Source of the DNA: Oscillospiraceae bacterium
Lineage (GTDB): Bacteria; Bacillota; Clostridia; Oscillospirales; Oscillospiraceae
DNA: 38,810 nt
Assembly: GCA_022793095.1 (NCBI GenBank)
Contig: JAAWCD010000092.1
Span: 1-38,810 of the forward strand
Reading direction: 5' to 3'
The translations under genes were made by a program, and so were the position numbers. Positions 7,230 to 15,508 of the stretch are shown here, piece after piece; the stretch's first letter is position 1, and each line of letters begins with the position of its first letter. The notes below the pieces were generated by a model. The model saw only the letters and a list, made by a program, of their open reading frames with translations, searched no databases and had not been told where the DNA came from.

Positions 7230-7970
7230 ATGCCTATAATTTATCTTTCACCAAGTACGCAGGAAAACAACCTTTTCGTCAGCGGCGGCACCGAAGAGGA
7301 GTACATGAACCTCATTGCCAACGCATTGGAGCCCTGGCTTCGTGCCAACGGCATTGGCTTTGACCGTAACACTCCATCCATGACGGCGGCCTCTTCCATC
7401 GCGGCCTCCAACGCTGGAAACTACGATCTTCACCTGGCCCTGCACTCCAACGCCGCGCCGGATGGAAAATACGGAACGGTCCAAGGTACGGATGTGTACT
7501 TCTACCCTGGCTCAGCTCAAGGCGCACGGGCCGCGGATATCATCGCCCGGAACCTGAAGGCGATTTATCCCAATCCCAACCTGGTCCGGGCCCTGCCTAC
7601 CACAAATATTGGCGAGGTACGCAGAGTGCGGGCCCCCTCGGTGTTCATTGAATTTGCCTACCATGACAACGTGGATGACGCCGCTTGGATTAAGGGACAT
7701 ATTCAGGAGATCGCCCGCAATGTAGCCCTTTCGCTGACAGAGTATTTTGGACTCCCCTTCCTCACGCCTCAGCCTCCCCGGAATGGAGTCGTGGATGTGA
7801 ATTGGGGCTACCTCAATATCCGCGCCAGACCGGATCTGGACGCCCCGGTGGTTGCCAAAGCCTTCGATGGAGCACGGCTCACGGTCTGGAACCGGTGGGA
7901 GGACTGGTTTGTGGTGAACTCTGGCGGCGTCTCCGGCTTCGCCAGCGCAGATTACGTCACCCTGGTTTAG
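7230..7970 (+). CDS. N-acetylmuramoyl-L-alanine amidase with C-terminal SH3b domain
   Basis: A 246-residue cell-wall hydrolase of the amidase_3 fold. The N-terminal part (about 1-170) has EEEYMNLIANAL, LHLALHSNAAP (the conserved HxN) and VFIEFAYHDN (catalytic Glu region). The tail (about 185-246) is an SH3b domain with NIRARPDLDAPVV and GFASADYVTLV. The usual first zinc ligand motif, PGHGG, is replaced by LSPSTQENN; related phage and clostridial amidases have a similar SPSTQ start, so activity is plausible but one ligand is not obvious. No signal peptide is seen, so it may leave the cell by lysis or a non-classical route. It has a GGAAGGAGG ribosome site. Confidence 0.85.
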   Translation: MPIIYLSPSTQENNLFVSGGTEEEYMNLIANALEPWLRANGIGFDRNTPSMTAASSIAASNAGNYDLHLALHSNAAPDGKYGTVQGTDVYFYPGSAQGARAADIIARNLKAIYPNPNLVRALPTTNIGEVRRVRAPSVFIEFAYHDNVDDAAWIKGHIQEIARNVALSLTEYFGLPFLTPQPPRNGVVDVNWGYLNIRARPDLDAPVVAKAFDGARLTVWNRWEDWFVVNSGGVSGFASADYVTLV

Positions 7971-7978
7971 ATTTTCCC

Positions 7979-8016
7979 TTCTTTTTCTTGAAAGAAAAAG
8001 AAGCAAAAAGAACTTT
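7979..8016 (+). repeat. Repeat A (AT-rich hairpin plus A-rich tail) after the amidase
   Basis: CTTCTTTTTC-TTGA-AAGAAAAAGAAG-like palindrome, followed by CAAAAAGAACTTT, eight bases after the amidase stop. The same unit follows trxB and pheS in the same sense relative to the gene and recurs about twelve times in the window. It may act as a terminator or an mRNA 3' end. Confidence 0.75.
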
Positions 8017-8124
8017 CATGTTATCTCCCGTACCACTTAATTTTTGCCGCGTTCTGCCGATGTAAAAATAAGAGGGAAAACAGTGGAAAAGAGGTTGACA
8101 AACATGTTGTTTTGTGCCACCATT

Positions 8125-8153
8125 AGGCAGGCAGGCAGGCAGGCAGGCAGGCA
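8125..8153 (+). repeat. Tetranucleotide repeat (AGGC)7
   Basis: Seven perfect AGGC units, followed by a GCATAGC-gta-GCTATGC hairpin (about 8151-8167). A 47-codon frame (ATG 8104, weak AGAGG site, stop 8247) runs across it and would be shifted by any change in unit number. Such tracts are prone to slippage; whether the frame is translated is unknown. Confidence 0.8.
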
Positions 8154-8208
8154 TAGCGTAGCTATGCGCTTTTGTGTTGCCTATATGGTGGGCACTCCTT
8201 TAGCGATG

Positions 8209-8258
8209 AAAGACATTTTGTGTTGCGTGGGGAATTGTGTGACATAAAATGTCTTTTT
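8209..8258 (+). terminator. Hairpin with U-run upstream of the unknown gene
   Basis: AAAGACATTTT (8209-8219) and AAAATGTCTTT (8246-8256) are perfectly complementary across a 26-nt loop and are followed by further T residues. The position, between the repeat tract and the ATG at 8311, suits a leader attenuator or the end of a short upstream transcript. Confidence 0.4.
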
Positions 8259-8310
8259 CTCTTGCTCCACTGGCTGCCCTATTCCGTAAAAGACGAGGAG
8301 TGAATCATTT

Positions 8311-9201
8311 ATGAGGATACATTTAGCAAGCGGTCAGAATATGTTTAGACCGCAAATGCAGAATCCAATGCAAAGTACGATGGGGCAAGTGCAGAATGCT
8401 GGGCTGCAAAAGATCATTCAGCAGATAAACGCCAATTATGGCAGCAAGAAAAACCAGGATACGGTTGATTGGAGCCAAAAGGCACTGGAGCTGCTGGATG
8501 CCAGCAAAAGCGAAAAAGCCGATGAGACCAAGAAGCCGGAAGCCGCTTTTGGTCCTCAGAAGTACGCGCCTGGAATGTTTACCAAAGAGGAGTGGGCGGA
8601 ACAAGCGATTTTGGCACAGAGAGATGGCATCCAGACGGTTTCTGATGTGATCGACTACGCAAAATCCAAATTGGAATATACCATGTCGAAGATTTCCGAG
8701 CTGGAAAACTATTTGAACGGCACAGGTACACATAGCGATCCCAATATGACGAAAGAGCTGGCGGAGACGTATCTGCATAACTACAAGCAGAGTATTCAGT
8801 CAGACTATACAGACATCATTCAAAGCCACATCAATCCACACCGCGCCACAGTGGATGAATATGATGGATTGTCTGGCGGATTGGCATCAAAGGTGATGGA
8901 AAATCAGCTCAATTCTATTTCTGCTGAATCCTTGGGACTTTCCAATCTGTCAGGTGACCCGAAGGAAATTATGGAAGCGTTAAAAAACGCATCCAAGCTG
9001 CTGGACGGAATGAAGCTGGACGTGGAAAATATCTATCTAGAGATGACTGGCGGCAAACAGATTACGGAACCCGCCAGAAGCACCTCTATTTTTGATGGAA
9101 ACACCAGTCTTGACTTCTTTGCGTCCCAGATGGAAAAATCGCATCGAATCATAGATACCGCGCAGATGAAATTCACGGGTCAAACACTCAAGTTCCAATG
9201 A
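8311..9201 (+). CDS. Hypothetical helical protein of unknown family
   Basis: I do not recognise this 296-residue protein. It has no signal peptide or membrane segment. It is rich in Lys, Glu, Gln and Met, with a Met/Gln/Asn-rich start (MFRPQMQNPMQSTMGQVQ) and long predicted helices (about 110-175 and 205-245). Codon use is clearly more AT-ending than in all neighbours, suggesting recent acquisition or weak expression. AGGAG lies ten bases before the ATG; an in-frame ATG at 8341 is an alternative. It stands alone, with repeats upstream and its own terminator downstream. The shape recalls phage, secretion or flagellar accessory proteins, but there is no motif to support any of these. Confidence 0.7.
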   Translation: MRIHLASGQNMFRPQMQNPMQSTMGQVQNAGLQKIIQQINANYGSKKNQDTVDWSQKALELLDASKSEKADETKKPEAAFGPQKYAPGMFTKEEWAEQAILAQRDGIQTVSDVIDYAKSKLEYTMSKISELENYLNGTGTHSDPNMTKELAETYLHNYKQSIQSDYTDIIQSHINPHRATVDEYDGLSGGLASKVMENQLNSISAESLGLSNLSGDPKEIMEALKNASKLLDGMKLDVENIYLEMTGGKQITEPARSTSIFDGNTSLDFFASQMEKSHRIIDTAQMKFTGQTLKFQ

Positions 9202-9235
9202 TACCAAATCAAGAGAGACCGATAAAAATTGTACG

Positions 9236-9306
9236 CCGCTCGTGCCCCTGACGCTGTTTGGAATGTCGTAAAGTCCTTCCGCGTCAGGGGCCGCGCGGAT
9301 TTTTTA
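9236..9306 (+). terminator. Intrinsic terminator of the unknown gene
   Basis: CCCCTGACGC (9245-9254) pairs with GCGTCAGGGG (9281-9290), extended by flanking CCGC/GCGG, and is followed by ATTTTTTATT. It lies 35 bases after the stop codon at 9201. Confidence 0.7.
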
Positions 9307-9334
9307 TTGCAAGAGTTATAATGATATGTTATAA
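9307..9334 (+). promoter_or_regulatory. Putative promoter of LysR gene
   Basis: TTGCAA (9307-9312), a 16-bp spacer and TTATAA (9329-9334) lie about 60 bp before the LysR ATG and directly after the preceding terminator. Confidence 0.4.
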
Positions 9335-9395
9335 AAAGAATGACCACAAATCCAGAATTCGCGTTATGATATCAGATGGAAAGGAGGGTCCGCCC

Positions 9396-10337
9396 ATGGA
9401 GTTTTCCCAGCTCCGCTATTTCCAGATGGTGGCCAGGACCGAAAATATTTCAAAGGCGGCCCAGAGCCTTTATATCACCCAGCCCAACCTGAGCAAGAGC
9501 ATCGCCCGGCTGGAACGGGAGCTGGGTGTCCCCCTCTTCGACCACCGGAAGGGAAAAATCATCTTAAATGACTATGGACGGCTGTTTCTCTCCAGCGTCA
9601 ATCTGGCCTTTGACCAGCTGAACACCGGTGTGGAGTCCATCCAGAGGCTTTACGAGTCCAATCAGAACGTGCTCAGCCTCTCTTCCCCGGTAGATTCCCT
9701 GCTGGCCGACGTGCTCAAGCATTTTTCCTTCCTTCATCCCTCCATTGGCATCCGCCAGTTCAGCTATGGACCAAACGCCATTGTGGAGCACCTGCTGGAC
9801 CGCAGCCTCACTCTGGCTCTGATTTCCTGGGAGCCCAAAGAGGAGCTGCTCCAGTTCGATCTGTTGGGCAGTCAGGAATATGTGGTCCTTCTCCACAGCG
9901 GCCACCCCCTGGCCCGGCAGGAAAGTGTTTGGATTCAGGAGCTTTCCGGGGAGAATTTCATCTGCGACTCCTCCCGGCTGGGCCGGAAGGAGCTGTTCCA
10001 GCTCTGCAAGGCCCAAGGCTTTGAGCCCTCGGTGAGCTACGAGCTGGAGAGCGCGGAGCTGATCTGCCAGCTGCTGGAGGGAAACGCGGGCATCGCCTTC
10101 ATGCCAATCTCCCAGTACGCCAAAATCAAGGCCATCTATCCGGACACCCAAATCCGGTGCCTCACAATTCGGGACAAGATCCCTCTGGCGATTCTGGGCA
10201 TCGTGTACCATAAGAACTATGTCTTTACCCAAGCGGCGGAAACCTTTACCGCTTTTCTCCGGGAGTGGCACCTTCAGGAGGTGCATATGATCCGGGAGCT
10301 GGGTTATGGGCGCCTGCTCCACACCGGTCCGGTATAA
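9396..10337 (+). CDS. LysR-type transcriptional regulator
   Basis: A 313-residue LysR protein. The helix-turn-helix is MEFSQLRYFQMVARTENISK, with TQPNLSKSIARLERELG as recognition helix. The effector domain follows, with HPLARQESVW typical of the family. The ATG at 9396 is preferred because AAGGAGG lies just upstream; longer in-frame starts would add unrelated residues. It is followed on the same strand by the SDR/enoate reductase pair, which has its own promoter, so it probably regulates that pair. The inducer is unknown. Confidence 0.9.
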   Translation: MEFSQLRYFQMVARTENISKAAQSLYITQPNLSKSIARLERELGVPLFDHRKGKIILNDYGRLFLSSVNLAFDQLNTGVESIQRLYESNQNVLSLSSPVDSLLADVLKHFSFLHPSIGIRQFSYGPNAIVEHLLDRSLTLALISWEPKEELLQFDLLGSQEYVVLLHSGHPLARQESVWIQELSGENFICDSSRLGRKELFQLCKAQGFEPSVSYELESAELICQLLEGNAGIAFMPISQYAKIKAIYPDTQIRCLTIRDKIPLAILGIVYHKNYVFTQAAETFTAFLREWHLQEVHMIRELGYGRLLHTGPV

Positions 10338-10370
10338 CCGCCACGGCATAAGTTTTTGCGAAAAAGATAT

Positions 10371-10399
10371 TTTACATCTGCCATTTTATCCAGTATAGT
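10371..10399 (+). promoter_or_regulatory. Promoter of the SDR/enoate reductase operon
   Basis: TTTACA (10371-10376) and TATAGT (10394-10399) are 17 bp apart, 34 bp before the SDR start. This promoter would let the two enzymes be induced separately from the LysR gene upstream. Confidence 0.6.
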
Positions 10400-10432
10400 G
10401 TACAAAGAAGTATTTTGAAAGGAGCGCATGTT

Positions 10433-11215
10433 ATGCCTGTTGATATCAAAGGAAAGGTTGCTGTCATCACCGGCGGCGCCACAGGAATGGGCCGGGCCGC
10501 CGCGCTGGAATTCGCCTCTCTGGGGGCCAAGGTGGCGGTGGTCACTGGCCACAACACTGCCGGCGGTCAGGAGACCGTCCGCCTCATTCAGGAGCAGGGC
10601 GGGGAAGGATCGTTTTTTCAGTGCGACGTGAGTCAGGAAGCCCAGGTGGAGCAGATGGTGGCCGCTGTCGCGGCCAAGTACGGCCGGATTGACTGCGCCT
10701 TCAACAACGCCGGCGTGGGCCCCGACGGGATCCGCATTCCCTACGGTCCCCTGACGGAGCTGACAGAAGCGGTCTGGGACAAGGTGATGAACGTCAATTT
10801 GAAGGGACTGTTCTTCTGCCTCAAGCATGAGATTCTTCAGATGAAGAAGCAGGGCGGCGGCGCGATTGTCAACAACGCCTCCATTGGCGGCCTGAAAATG
10901 GCGCCCATGTTCGGGGCCTACGGCCCCTCTAAGGCGGGCGCGATTGCCCTGACCAAGCTGGCCGCGCTGGAGAATGCCAAAGCCGGTATCCGGGTCAATG
11001 TGGTTTGCCCCGGCCCAACCACCGGCACGGACCTGATGAGCAATACGCTTTCCGCCGACCCCAACGAGGAGGAGAACCTGAAGAATCACGTCATCCCCAT
11101 GGGCAAGCTGGGCACCACTATGGATGTGACCCATGCCGTGGTGTGGCTGTGCTCCGAGTTCTCCGGACACATCACGGGACAAGCCCTGTCCGTGGACGGC
11201 GGCATGCACATTTGA
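10433..11215 (+). CDS. Short-chain dehydrogenase/reductase
   Basis: A 260-residue NAD(P)-dependent classical SDR. The cofactor loop is GGATGMGRA (about 14-22), NNAG follows near residue 89, the catalytic Ser is in NNASIGG, and the YxxxK pair is in AYGPSKAGA (about 162-170). The C-terminal GQALSVDGGMHI is typical. The ATG at 10433 is chosen because GAAAGGAG sits eight bases ahead; the frame can start six codons earlier but without a ribosome site. By family it oxidises or reduces a hydroxyl/keto group; hydroxysteroid dehydrogenases and acyl-carrier reductases are close relatives. With the enoate reductase downstream it could form a two-step hydroxyl/enoate pathway. Confidence 0.9.
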   Translation: MPVDIKGKVAVITGGATGMGRAAALEFASLGAKVAVVTGHNTAGGQETVRLIQEQGGEGSFFQCDVSQEAQVEQMVAAVAAKYGRIDCAFNNAGVGPDGIRIPYGPLTELTEAVWDKVMNVNLKGLFFCLKHEILQMKKQGGGAIVNNASIGGLKMAPMFGAYGPSKAGAIALTKLAALENAKAGIRVNVVCPGPTTGTDLMSNTLSADPNEEENLKNHVIPMGKLGTTMDVTHAVVWLCSEFSGHITGQALSVDGGMHI

Positions 11216-11227
11216 TTGCTGTTCATT

Positions 11228-11324
11228 CTTTCTCTTAAAAGAAATAGAATCAAAAAGAATTTTAGACTGCGGGAACGCGCGGCTTGAAGTTTCTTTTGGT
11301 TCTTTTCTTTTCAAAGAAAAGAAC
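11228..11324. repeat. Inverted pair of repeat A units between SDR and enoate reductase
   Basis: A degenerate forward copy (about 11228-11263, ending CAAAAAGAATTTTA) faces a reverse copy (about 11287-11324, hairpin TTCTTTTC/GAAAAGAA). The head-to-head arrangement resembles that at 28363-28475. Lying between two genes of a likely operon, it may lower downstream expression or stabilise upstream RNA. Confidence 0.55.
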
Positions 11325-11344
11325 GAAGAAAGGAACTTGCCATT

Positions 11345-13279
11345 ATGCTTGAAAACAGATATCCTCACGTCTTTCAGCCCCTGACCATTCGGGGCGTCAC
11401 CCTGAAAAACCGCCTTCAGTACGCGCCTACGGTGGTGCTCAAATGCGCCCCCAACGGCGATATGACCCAGGAGATGCTGGACTATATGGCCTGGCAGGCC
11501 AAAACGGGCGCGGCCTACATCACGGTGGGCGACACGCCGGTGGTCCACGACGGCACCTCCGCCTGGCTGTGTGAGATGAATGTCAACTCCGACAGCTGCA
11601 TCCATGGCATGCACGCCCTGGCCGAGGCGGCCCGGCGGAACGGTGCGGAAATTTCCGTGGAGCTGGCTCATGCCGGCCGGGGCTCTCACGTGGGCCCCAA
11701 CGCACCTCCGGCCCTGTGTCCCTCCGCTGAGCTGCCTCTGGATAACCCCAACCTGAAAACCATGGACCAGGCGGACATGGACTACATCAAGGGCCGCTAT
11801 GTGGACTGTGCCGTCCGCTGCAAGAAGGCGGGCTTCCGCATGGTCATGCTCCATTGCGCCCACGGCAATATGCTGGCCCAGTGGCTTTCTCCCCTGTCCA
11901 ACTGCCGCACTGACGGGTATGGCGGCACCCCGGAAAACCGCCGCCGCTTCCCCCTGGAGGTGCTGAAGGCCGTCCGGGAGGCTGTGGGCAATGACATGAT
12001 TGTGGAGATTCGTGCCTCCGCGCAGGAGGACACGCCTGGAGGCTATGAGCTGCCTGAGTCCCTGGACTTCATGGAGGCCGCCCAGGAGTATGTGGATATC
12101 ATCCACGTCTCCCGCGGCGTCATCTTCACCTTGGCCGGCACCTACACCATTCCCACCTACTTCAAGGGGCGCCAGCTCAATGTGGCCTTTGCCGCCGAGG
12201 CGAAAAAACGGCTCCGTGTTCCGGTCTGCGTGGTGGGCAACATCACCTCTCTGGCGGAGGCGGAGGAAATCATCGCCTCCGGCAAGGCGGATATCGTAGC
12301 CATGGCCAAGAGCTTCATGGCCGACGGAGATCTGGTTCAGAAGTCCATCACCGGCCGCCCGGAGGAGGTCCGGCCCTGCACCCGCTGCGACCTGTGCGGC
12401 AATGCCAACACCTACGGCACCTCCATGCGGTGTGCCGTCAATCCGCGTCTGGGCGAAAGCGGCCCCATTCCCCCCGCGCCCATATCCCGGAAGGTCATGG
12501 TCATCGGCGGCGGCCCCGGCGGCATGATGGCGGCCCAGACCGCTGCGGCGCGGGGACACAGGGTTTCTCTGTATGAAAAGTCCGGCCAGCTGGGCGGGCT
12601 GCTCAATGACGCGGTGCTTGTGCCCTTCAAGGAGTATATGAGGCTCTATCTGGATTGGGATATCAAGCACACCATGCGCTGCGGCGCAGACATTCATCTG
12701 AACACGGAGGTCACCCTGGACCTGGTGGAGAGGGAGAATCCCGACGCCATTATCGTGGCCACTGGCTCCCATTATGTGGTCCCTCCCATTCCCGGCATAG
12801 ACAGCGCGCTGGCGGTCCGGGACGTGGACAGCCACGCAGTGGAGACGGGACAGAAGGTCGTGGTCTGCGGCGGCGGCATCACCGGCATGGAATGCGCCCT
12901 GGCGCTGACCATGGAGGGCAAAGAGGTCACGGTCATCGACATGGTGCCGGTGGAGGGCTTCTGTGCCAACATGCCTATCTTCAACAAGGCGGACTTGTTC
13001 GACCAGCTGGAGAAGGCCGGCGCCAAGCTGGTGGGCGGGCAGAAGATTGTCCAGTTCACCGGCGCGGGCATGGAGACGGCGGACAGCGAGGGCGTTACCC
13101 ATCTCTGGGCGGCGGACAGCTTTGTCAACGCCCTGGGCGTAGCCCCGGAGAACAAGCTGGCCCTGGCTCTTCTGGCCAAGTATCCCACAGGCGTCTATCT
13201 GGTGGGCGACTGTGTGTGCAGAGGCCGGACTTACATGGACGCCAATCAGGAGGCCTACGCCGCCGCCATGGCAATCTGA
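11345..13279 (+). CDS. NADH:flavin oxidoreductase / 2-enoate reductase (BaiCD/FldZ-like)
   Basis: A 644-residue three-part enzyme of the Old Yellow Enzyme-fused family. Residues about 1-340 are an FMN TIM barrel (TIRGVTLKNRL, VELAHAGRGSH, YGGTPENRRRF). A 4Fe-4S site follows: CTRCDLCGN and a fourth Cys in RCAVNP. The C-terminal half has an FAD fold (VMVIGGGPGGMMAAQTA) and an NAD(P) fold (KVVVCGGGITGMECALAL), ending in GVYLVGDCVCRGRT. Such enzymes reduce C=C bonds conjugated to a carboxyl or keto group, as in bile-acid dehydroxylation (BaiCD/BaiH) and cinnamate reduction (FldZ). The substrate cannot be deduced. It is oxygen-sensitive in characterised relatives, in line with an anaerobe. Confidence 0.9.
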   Translation: MLENRYPHVFQPLTIRGVTLKNRLQYAPTVVLKCAPNGDMTQEMLDYMAWQAKTGAAYITVGDTPVVHDGTSAWLCEMNVNSDSCIHGMHALAEAARRNGAEISVELAHAGRGSHVGPNAPPALCPSAELPLDNPNLKTMDQADMDYIKGRYVDCAVRCKKAGFRMVMLHCAHGNMLAQWLSPLSNCRTDGYGGTPENRRRFPLEVLKAVREAVGNDMIVEIRASAQEDTPGGYELPESLDFMEAAQEYVDIIHVSRGVIFTLAGTYTIPTYFKGRQLNVAFAAEAKKRLRVPVCVVGNITSLAEAEEIIASGKADIVAMAKSFMADGDLVQKSITGRPEEVRPCTRCDLCGNANTYGTSMRCAVNPRLGESGPIPPAPISRKVMVIGGGPGGMMAAQTAAARGHRVSLYEKSGQLGGLLNDAVLVPFKEYMRLYLDWDIKHTMRCGADIHLNTEVTLDLVERENPDAIIVATGSHYVVPPIPGIDSALAVRDVDSHAVETGQKVVVCGGGITGMECALALTMEGKEVTVIDMVPVEGFCANMPIFNKADLFDQLEKAGAKLVGGQKIVQFTGAGMETADSEGVTHLWAADSFVNALGVAPENKLALALLAKYPTGVYLVGDCVCRGRTYMDANQEAYAAAMAI

Positions 13280-13349
13280 GATGTTCCCTTTCTTGAACGA
13301 ACACTTCTTAATAGCTGCCCTGGGATTCAGCCAGTGCCGCGGTATGCTG

Positions 13350-13603
13350 AAAGCATCCCTGTACGTGTTTCCGTACAGGGATGCTCCAGCTTGCCGAACA
13401 AGAGGAAATTTAAAATAGGATGGCAAAACTGCCAGGGCTTTGCGTGGGGGGATAGTGTGAAAGGGGGGCAAAGCCCCCGCTTCCGCGTGCAGTCGCCCGC
13501 CCACAGGCGACTGATTTCGTCAGAATGACGAAATCAGCTTCAGGCTGTCGCGTTTTCGACAGCCTGAAAGCATCCCTGTACGTGTTTCCGTACAGGGATG
13601 CTC
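13350..13603. mobile_element. Terminator-nested repeat element B3 with duplicated hairpin
   Basis: Two identical 37-nt hairpin copies (13350-13386 and 13567-13603; arm AGCATCCCTGTACG) bracket a 180-bp element (13387-13566). The right copy is followed by TTTTGT and would be the original terminator. The element starts CAGCTTGCCGAA and ends TTCGACAGCCTG, the reverse orientation of B1 and B2. It contains the GGGGGATAGTGTGAAAGG core and the paired arms CTGATTTCGTCA/TGACGAAATCAG. The site lies between the convergent enoate reductase and sulfotransferase genes. The rest of 13280-13349 shows nothing beyond a possible worn repeat A near 13290. Confidence 0.8.
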
Positions 13604-13632
13604 TTTTGTACCTACAGGGTGAACATAATATT

Positions 13633-15495
13633 TTATACTGTAATCTGAATTCCAGTATCGTACTTTTTATCATCCACGATAACCCGGAGGTCAAAGGTGC
13701 CGGACAGTCCGGCTTTGTTGACGCTCAGGTTGACCTTGCGCGCGTCCTTTTCAATAAAGGTGCCGCAGCACAGCGCGTTGAACGGAGTCCGGGCCGTGGA
13801 AATGTAGTACCCATGCTCTTCGCCGTCCCGCTCCAGCATCAGCATGACCAACTGGCCGCCCTCAAAGACTGCCTTGAACACAAACCGGTCCTCCTCCTCT
13901 GTCACGCTGGCCTCATACCGCTCGGGCAGCAGCTCGCCGCAGGGCTCCATAGGAATCAGGGTGTCAAACTCCCGCGTGTGGCCCATCTGGCCCAGCCGCT
14001 GGCCGGGTCCCAGGGGCAGATTGTCCCCGTCGTGATACAGCCGCAGCTTCTCCGCCCGGTAGTAGTTGCCCTCCACCTGGAGCTCCATCATCTTTTCGCC
14101 CTGGCACAGCTCCACCGTAATGGATTTGGAGCGGATGGTGGGATCGTCCGCCGCCATGACCGCGAATCCCTCCATAGCGTTCTCGCCCTCGTACTGAATA
14201 CCGCCGGAGTGGACCATATAGTGGTCCTCGCCATAATATTCCACGTTGCAGATGTACTTGGAGAAAAAGTGCTGGCCCCGTTCCTTGCCGTACTGCCACA
14301 CCTGCCGGATGGTCATGTCGCCGGTGTTGATGCGGTAGCGGACGCCCCGGGAGAAGTTGTCCTTGTTCTTCCAATAATGCTCCGGATGCTTGGAGCGCCA
14401 ATGGCCGTTGTCAAAGCACATCACATCTCCGTCCGGCGTGACGAGGCAGGCGTGCTGCTCATACTGCCAGTCAAATTCCTCCCCCACCGGGCGGAAGAAA
14501 TACTTCTGCTTGTCCTCCGGCCAGGTCTCCGGGTCGCCGATGATCCAATTGAGCTTTCCCGTGTCATAGTCGATGTTCACCATGGCGTCAATATGACGGC
14601 CGGAGAGGGTGACGGAATTGGTGTTCTTATCGTACCACAGGGCGTTGCAATGGAACCAGTCCTCCGCGGACCAGCTGCCTGACTTGCCCTCGCCGGGGGT
14701 GAGGAAGTCCTTGAAGTCCCAGGTGCGGAGCGTTTCACCGGTGTTCCGGTCCAGCAGCACCATGGTGTCCTCCACTGTGTCCGACTCCAAATCCTCTGAC
14801 AGAACCAGCAGATTGCCGTCTTCCATCTCGATCTTGTCGTGGTGGTAGCCGCCGGGCATGGAGTATTCCCGCACCACCTTGCCGGTCAGGGTCAGCTCAT
14901 AAAGACCGGACAGATAGTAGGGGATCCGAACCAGCCGGTCGGTGCTCATCAAAATATTCCCGTTCCTGAGCCGGGCGATGTCAAACACCGTGGGCACATT
15001 CAAATGCCAGCGGATATCCCCCTTGTAATCAAAGGCAGTGGCCAGCTCGCTCATAGAGGGAGAGAGGAAAATCATCTGGTCCTTCAAATAGGAGGCTGTG
15101 GTCTCCATGGAAATGAGCTTGGGATAGTTGCCCTCCAGCGGGGCGGTGCGAACCGTAACTGTGACCGCTTCCCCCCGGTAGAGCCGTACCTCCACCTGGT
15201 TGTCGTAGTCCGGATACAGCCCCAGCACCGGCAGGATGTGACGCTTGGCCGGAGGGAAGGTGTGGGAGATGGTTCCCTCCGGCTCCTTGCCCTTCACCGT
15301 AACTGTGACCGCCACCTCTTTGCCGGTCTCAAACAGAATCACTGCGGACAGCGGGGAGATGAAGTAAGGGTTGATCTTAATTAGGGGATGCTCCAAGGTG
15401 TAGCGTCCGGCCTCGAACTCGGCCAACATAGCCTGTTCCGCTTTGGCCTGCCGGGCGGCCAGGCTTTCTTCAAAGCTGTACTGCACTGTAGACAT
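13633..15495 (-). CDS. assT: Arylsulfate sulfotransferase (PAPS-independent)
   Basis: A 620-residue arylsulfotransferase of the ASST family, which moves a sulfuryl group from one phenyl sulfate to another phenol through a sulfohistidine. An N-terminal beta domain (about 50-130) precedes the beta-propeller. Candidate active-site residues, by family resemblance, are His in DWFHCNALWYD (about 282), His in YEQHACLVTPDG (about 348), Arg in FSRGVRYRINTGD (about 383) and His in MVHSGG (about 429). It has no signal peptide, unlike the periplasmic enterobacterial enzyme, so it should be cytoplasmic. Several Cys are present, two beside active-site His. It is the last gene of trxB-trx-assT, 13 bp behind trx. 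Confidence 0.85.
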   Translation of the reverse strand: MSTVQYSFEESLAARQAKAEQAMLAEFEAGRYTLEHPLIKINPYFISPLSAVILFETGKEVAVTVTVKGKEPEGTISHTFPPAKRHILPVLGLYPDYDNQVEVRLYRGEAVTVTVRTAPLEGNYPKLISMETTASYLKDQMIFLSPSMSELATAFDYKGDIRWHLNVPTVFDIARLRNGNILMSTDRLVRIPYYLSGLYELTLTGKVVREYSMPGGYHHDKIEMEDGNLLVLSEDLESDTVEDTMVLLDRNTGETLRTWDFKDFLTPGEGKSGSWSAEDWFHCNALWYDKNTNSVTLSGRHIDAMVNIDYDTGKLNWIIGDPETWPEDKQKYFFRPVGEEFDWQYEQHACLVTPDGDVMCFDNGHWRSKHPEHYWKNKDNFSRGVRYRINTGDMTIRQVWQYGKERGQHFFSKYICNVEYYGEDHYMVHSGGIQYEGENAMEGFAVMAADDPTIRSKSITVELCQGEKMMELQVEGNYYRAEKLRLYHDGDNLPLGPGQRLGQMGHTREFDTLIPMEPCGELLPERYEASVTEEEDRFVFKAVFEGGQLVMLMLERDGEEHGYYISTARTPFNALCCGTFIEKDARKVNLSVNKAGLSGTFDLRVIVDDKKYDTGIQITV

Positions 15496-15508
15496 TTCAA
15501 CTGCCTCC

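Noticed and set aside
8104-8247. A 47-codon Cys-containing small protein across the AGGC tract
   Set aside because: The ribosome site is weak, a TTGACA promoter box overlaps the upstream region, and nothing supports translation. It is kept only as a note on the repeat.
10304-13504. A 1066-codon open frame on the minus strand across LysR, SDR and enoate reductase genes
   Set aside because: It is antisense to three clear genes. Its composition (His/Gly/Ala/Val-rich, no domains) is the usual shadow of GC-ending codons.
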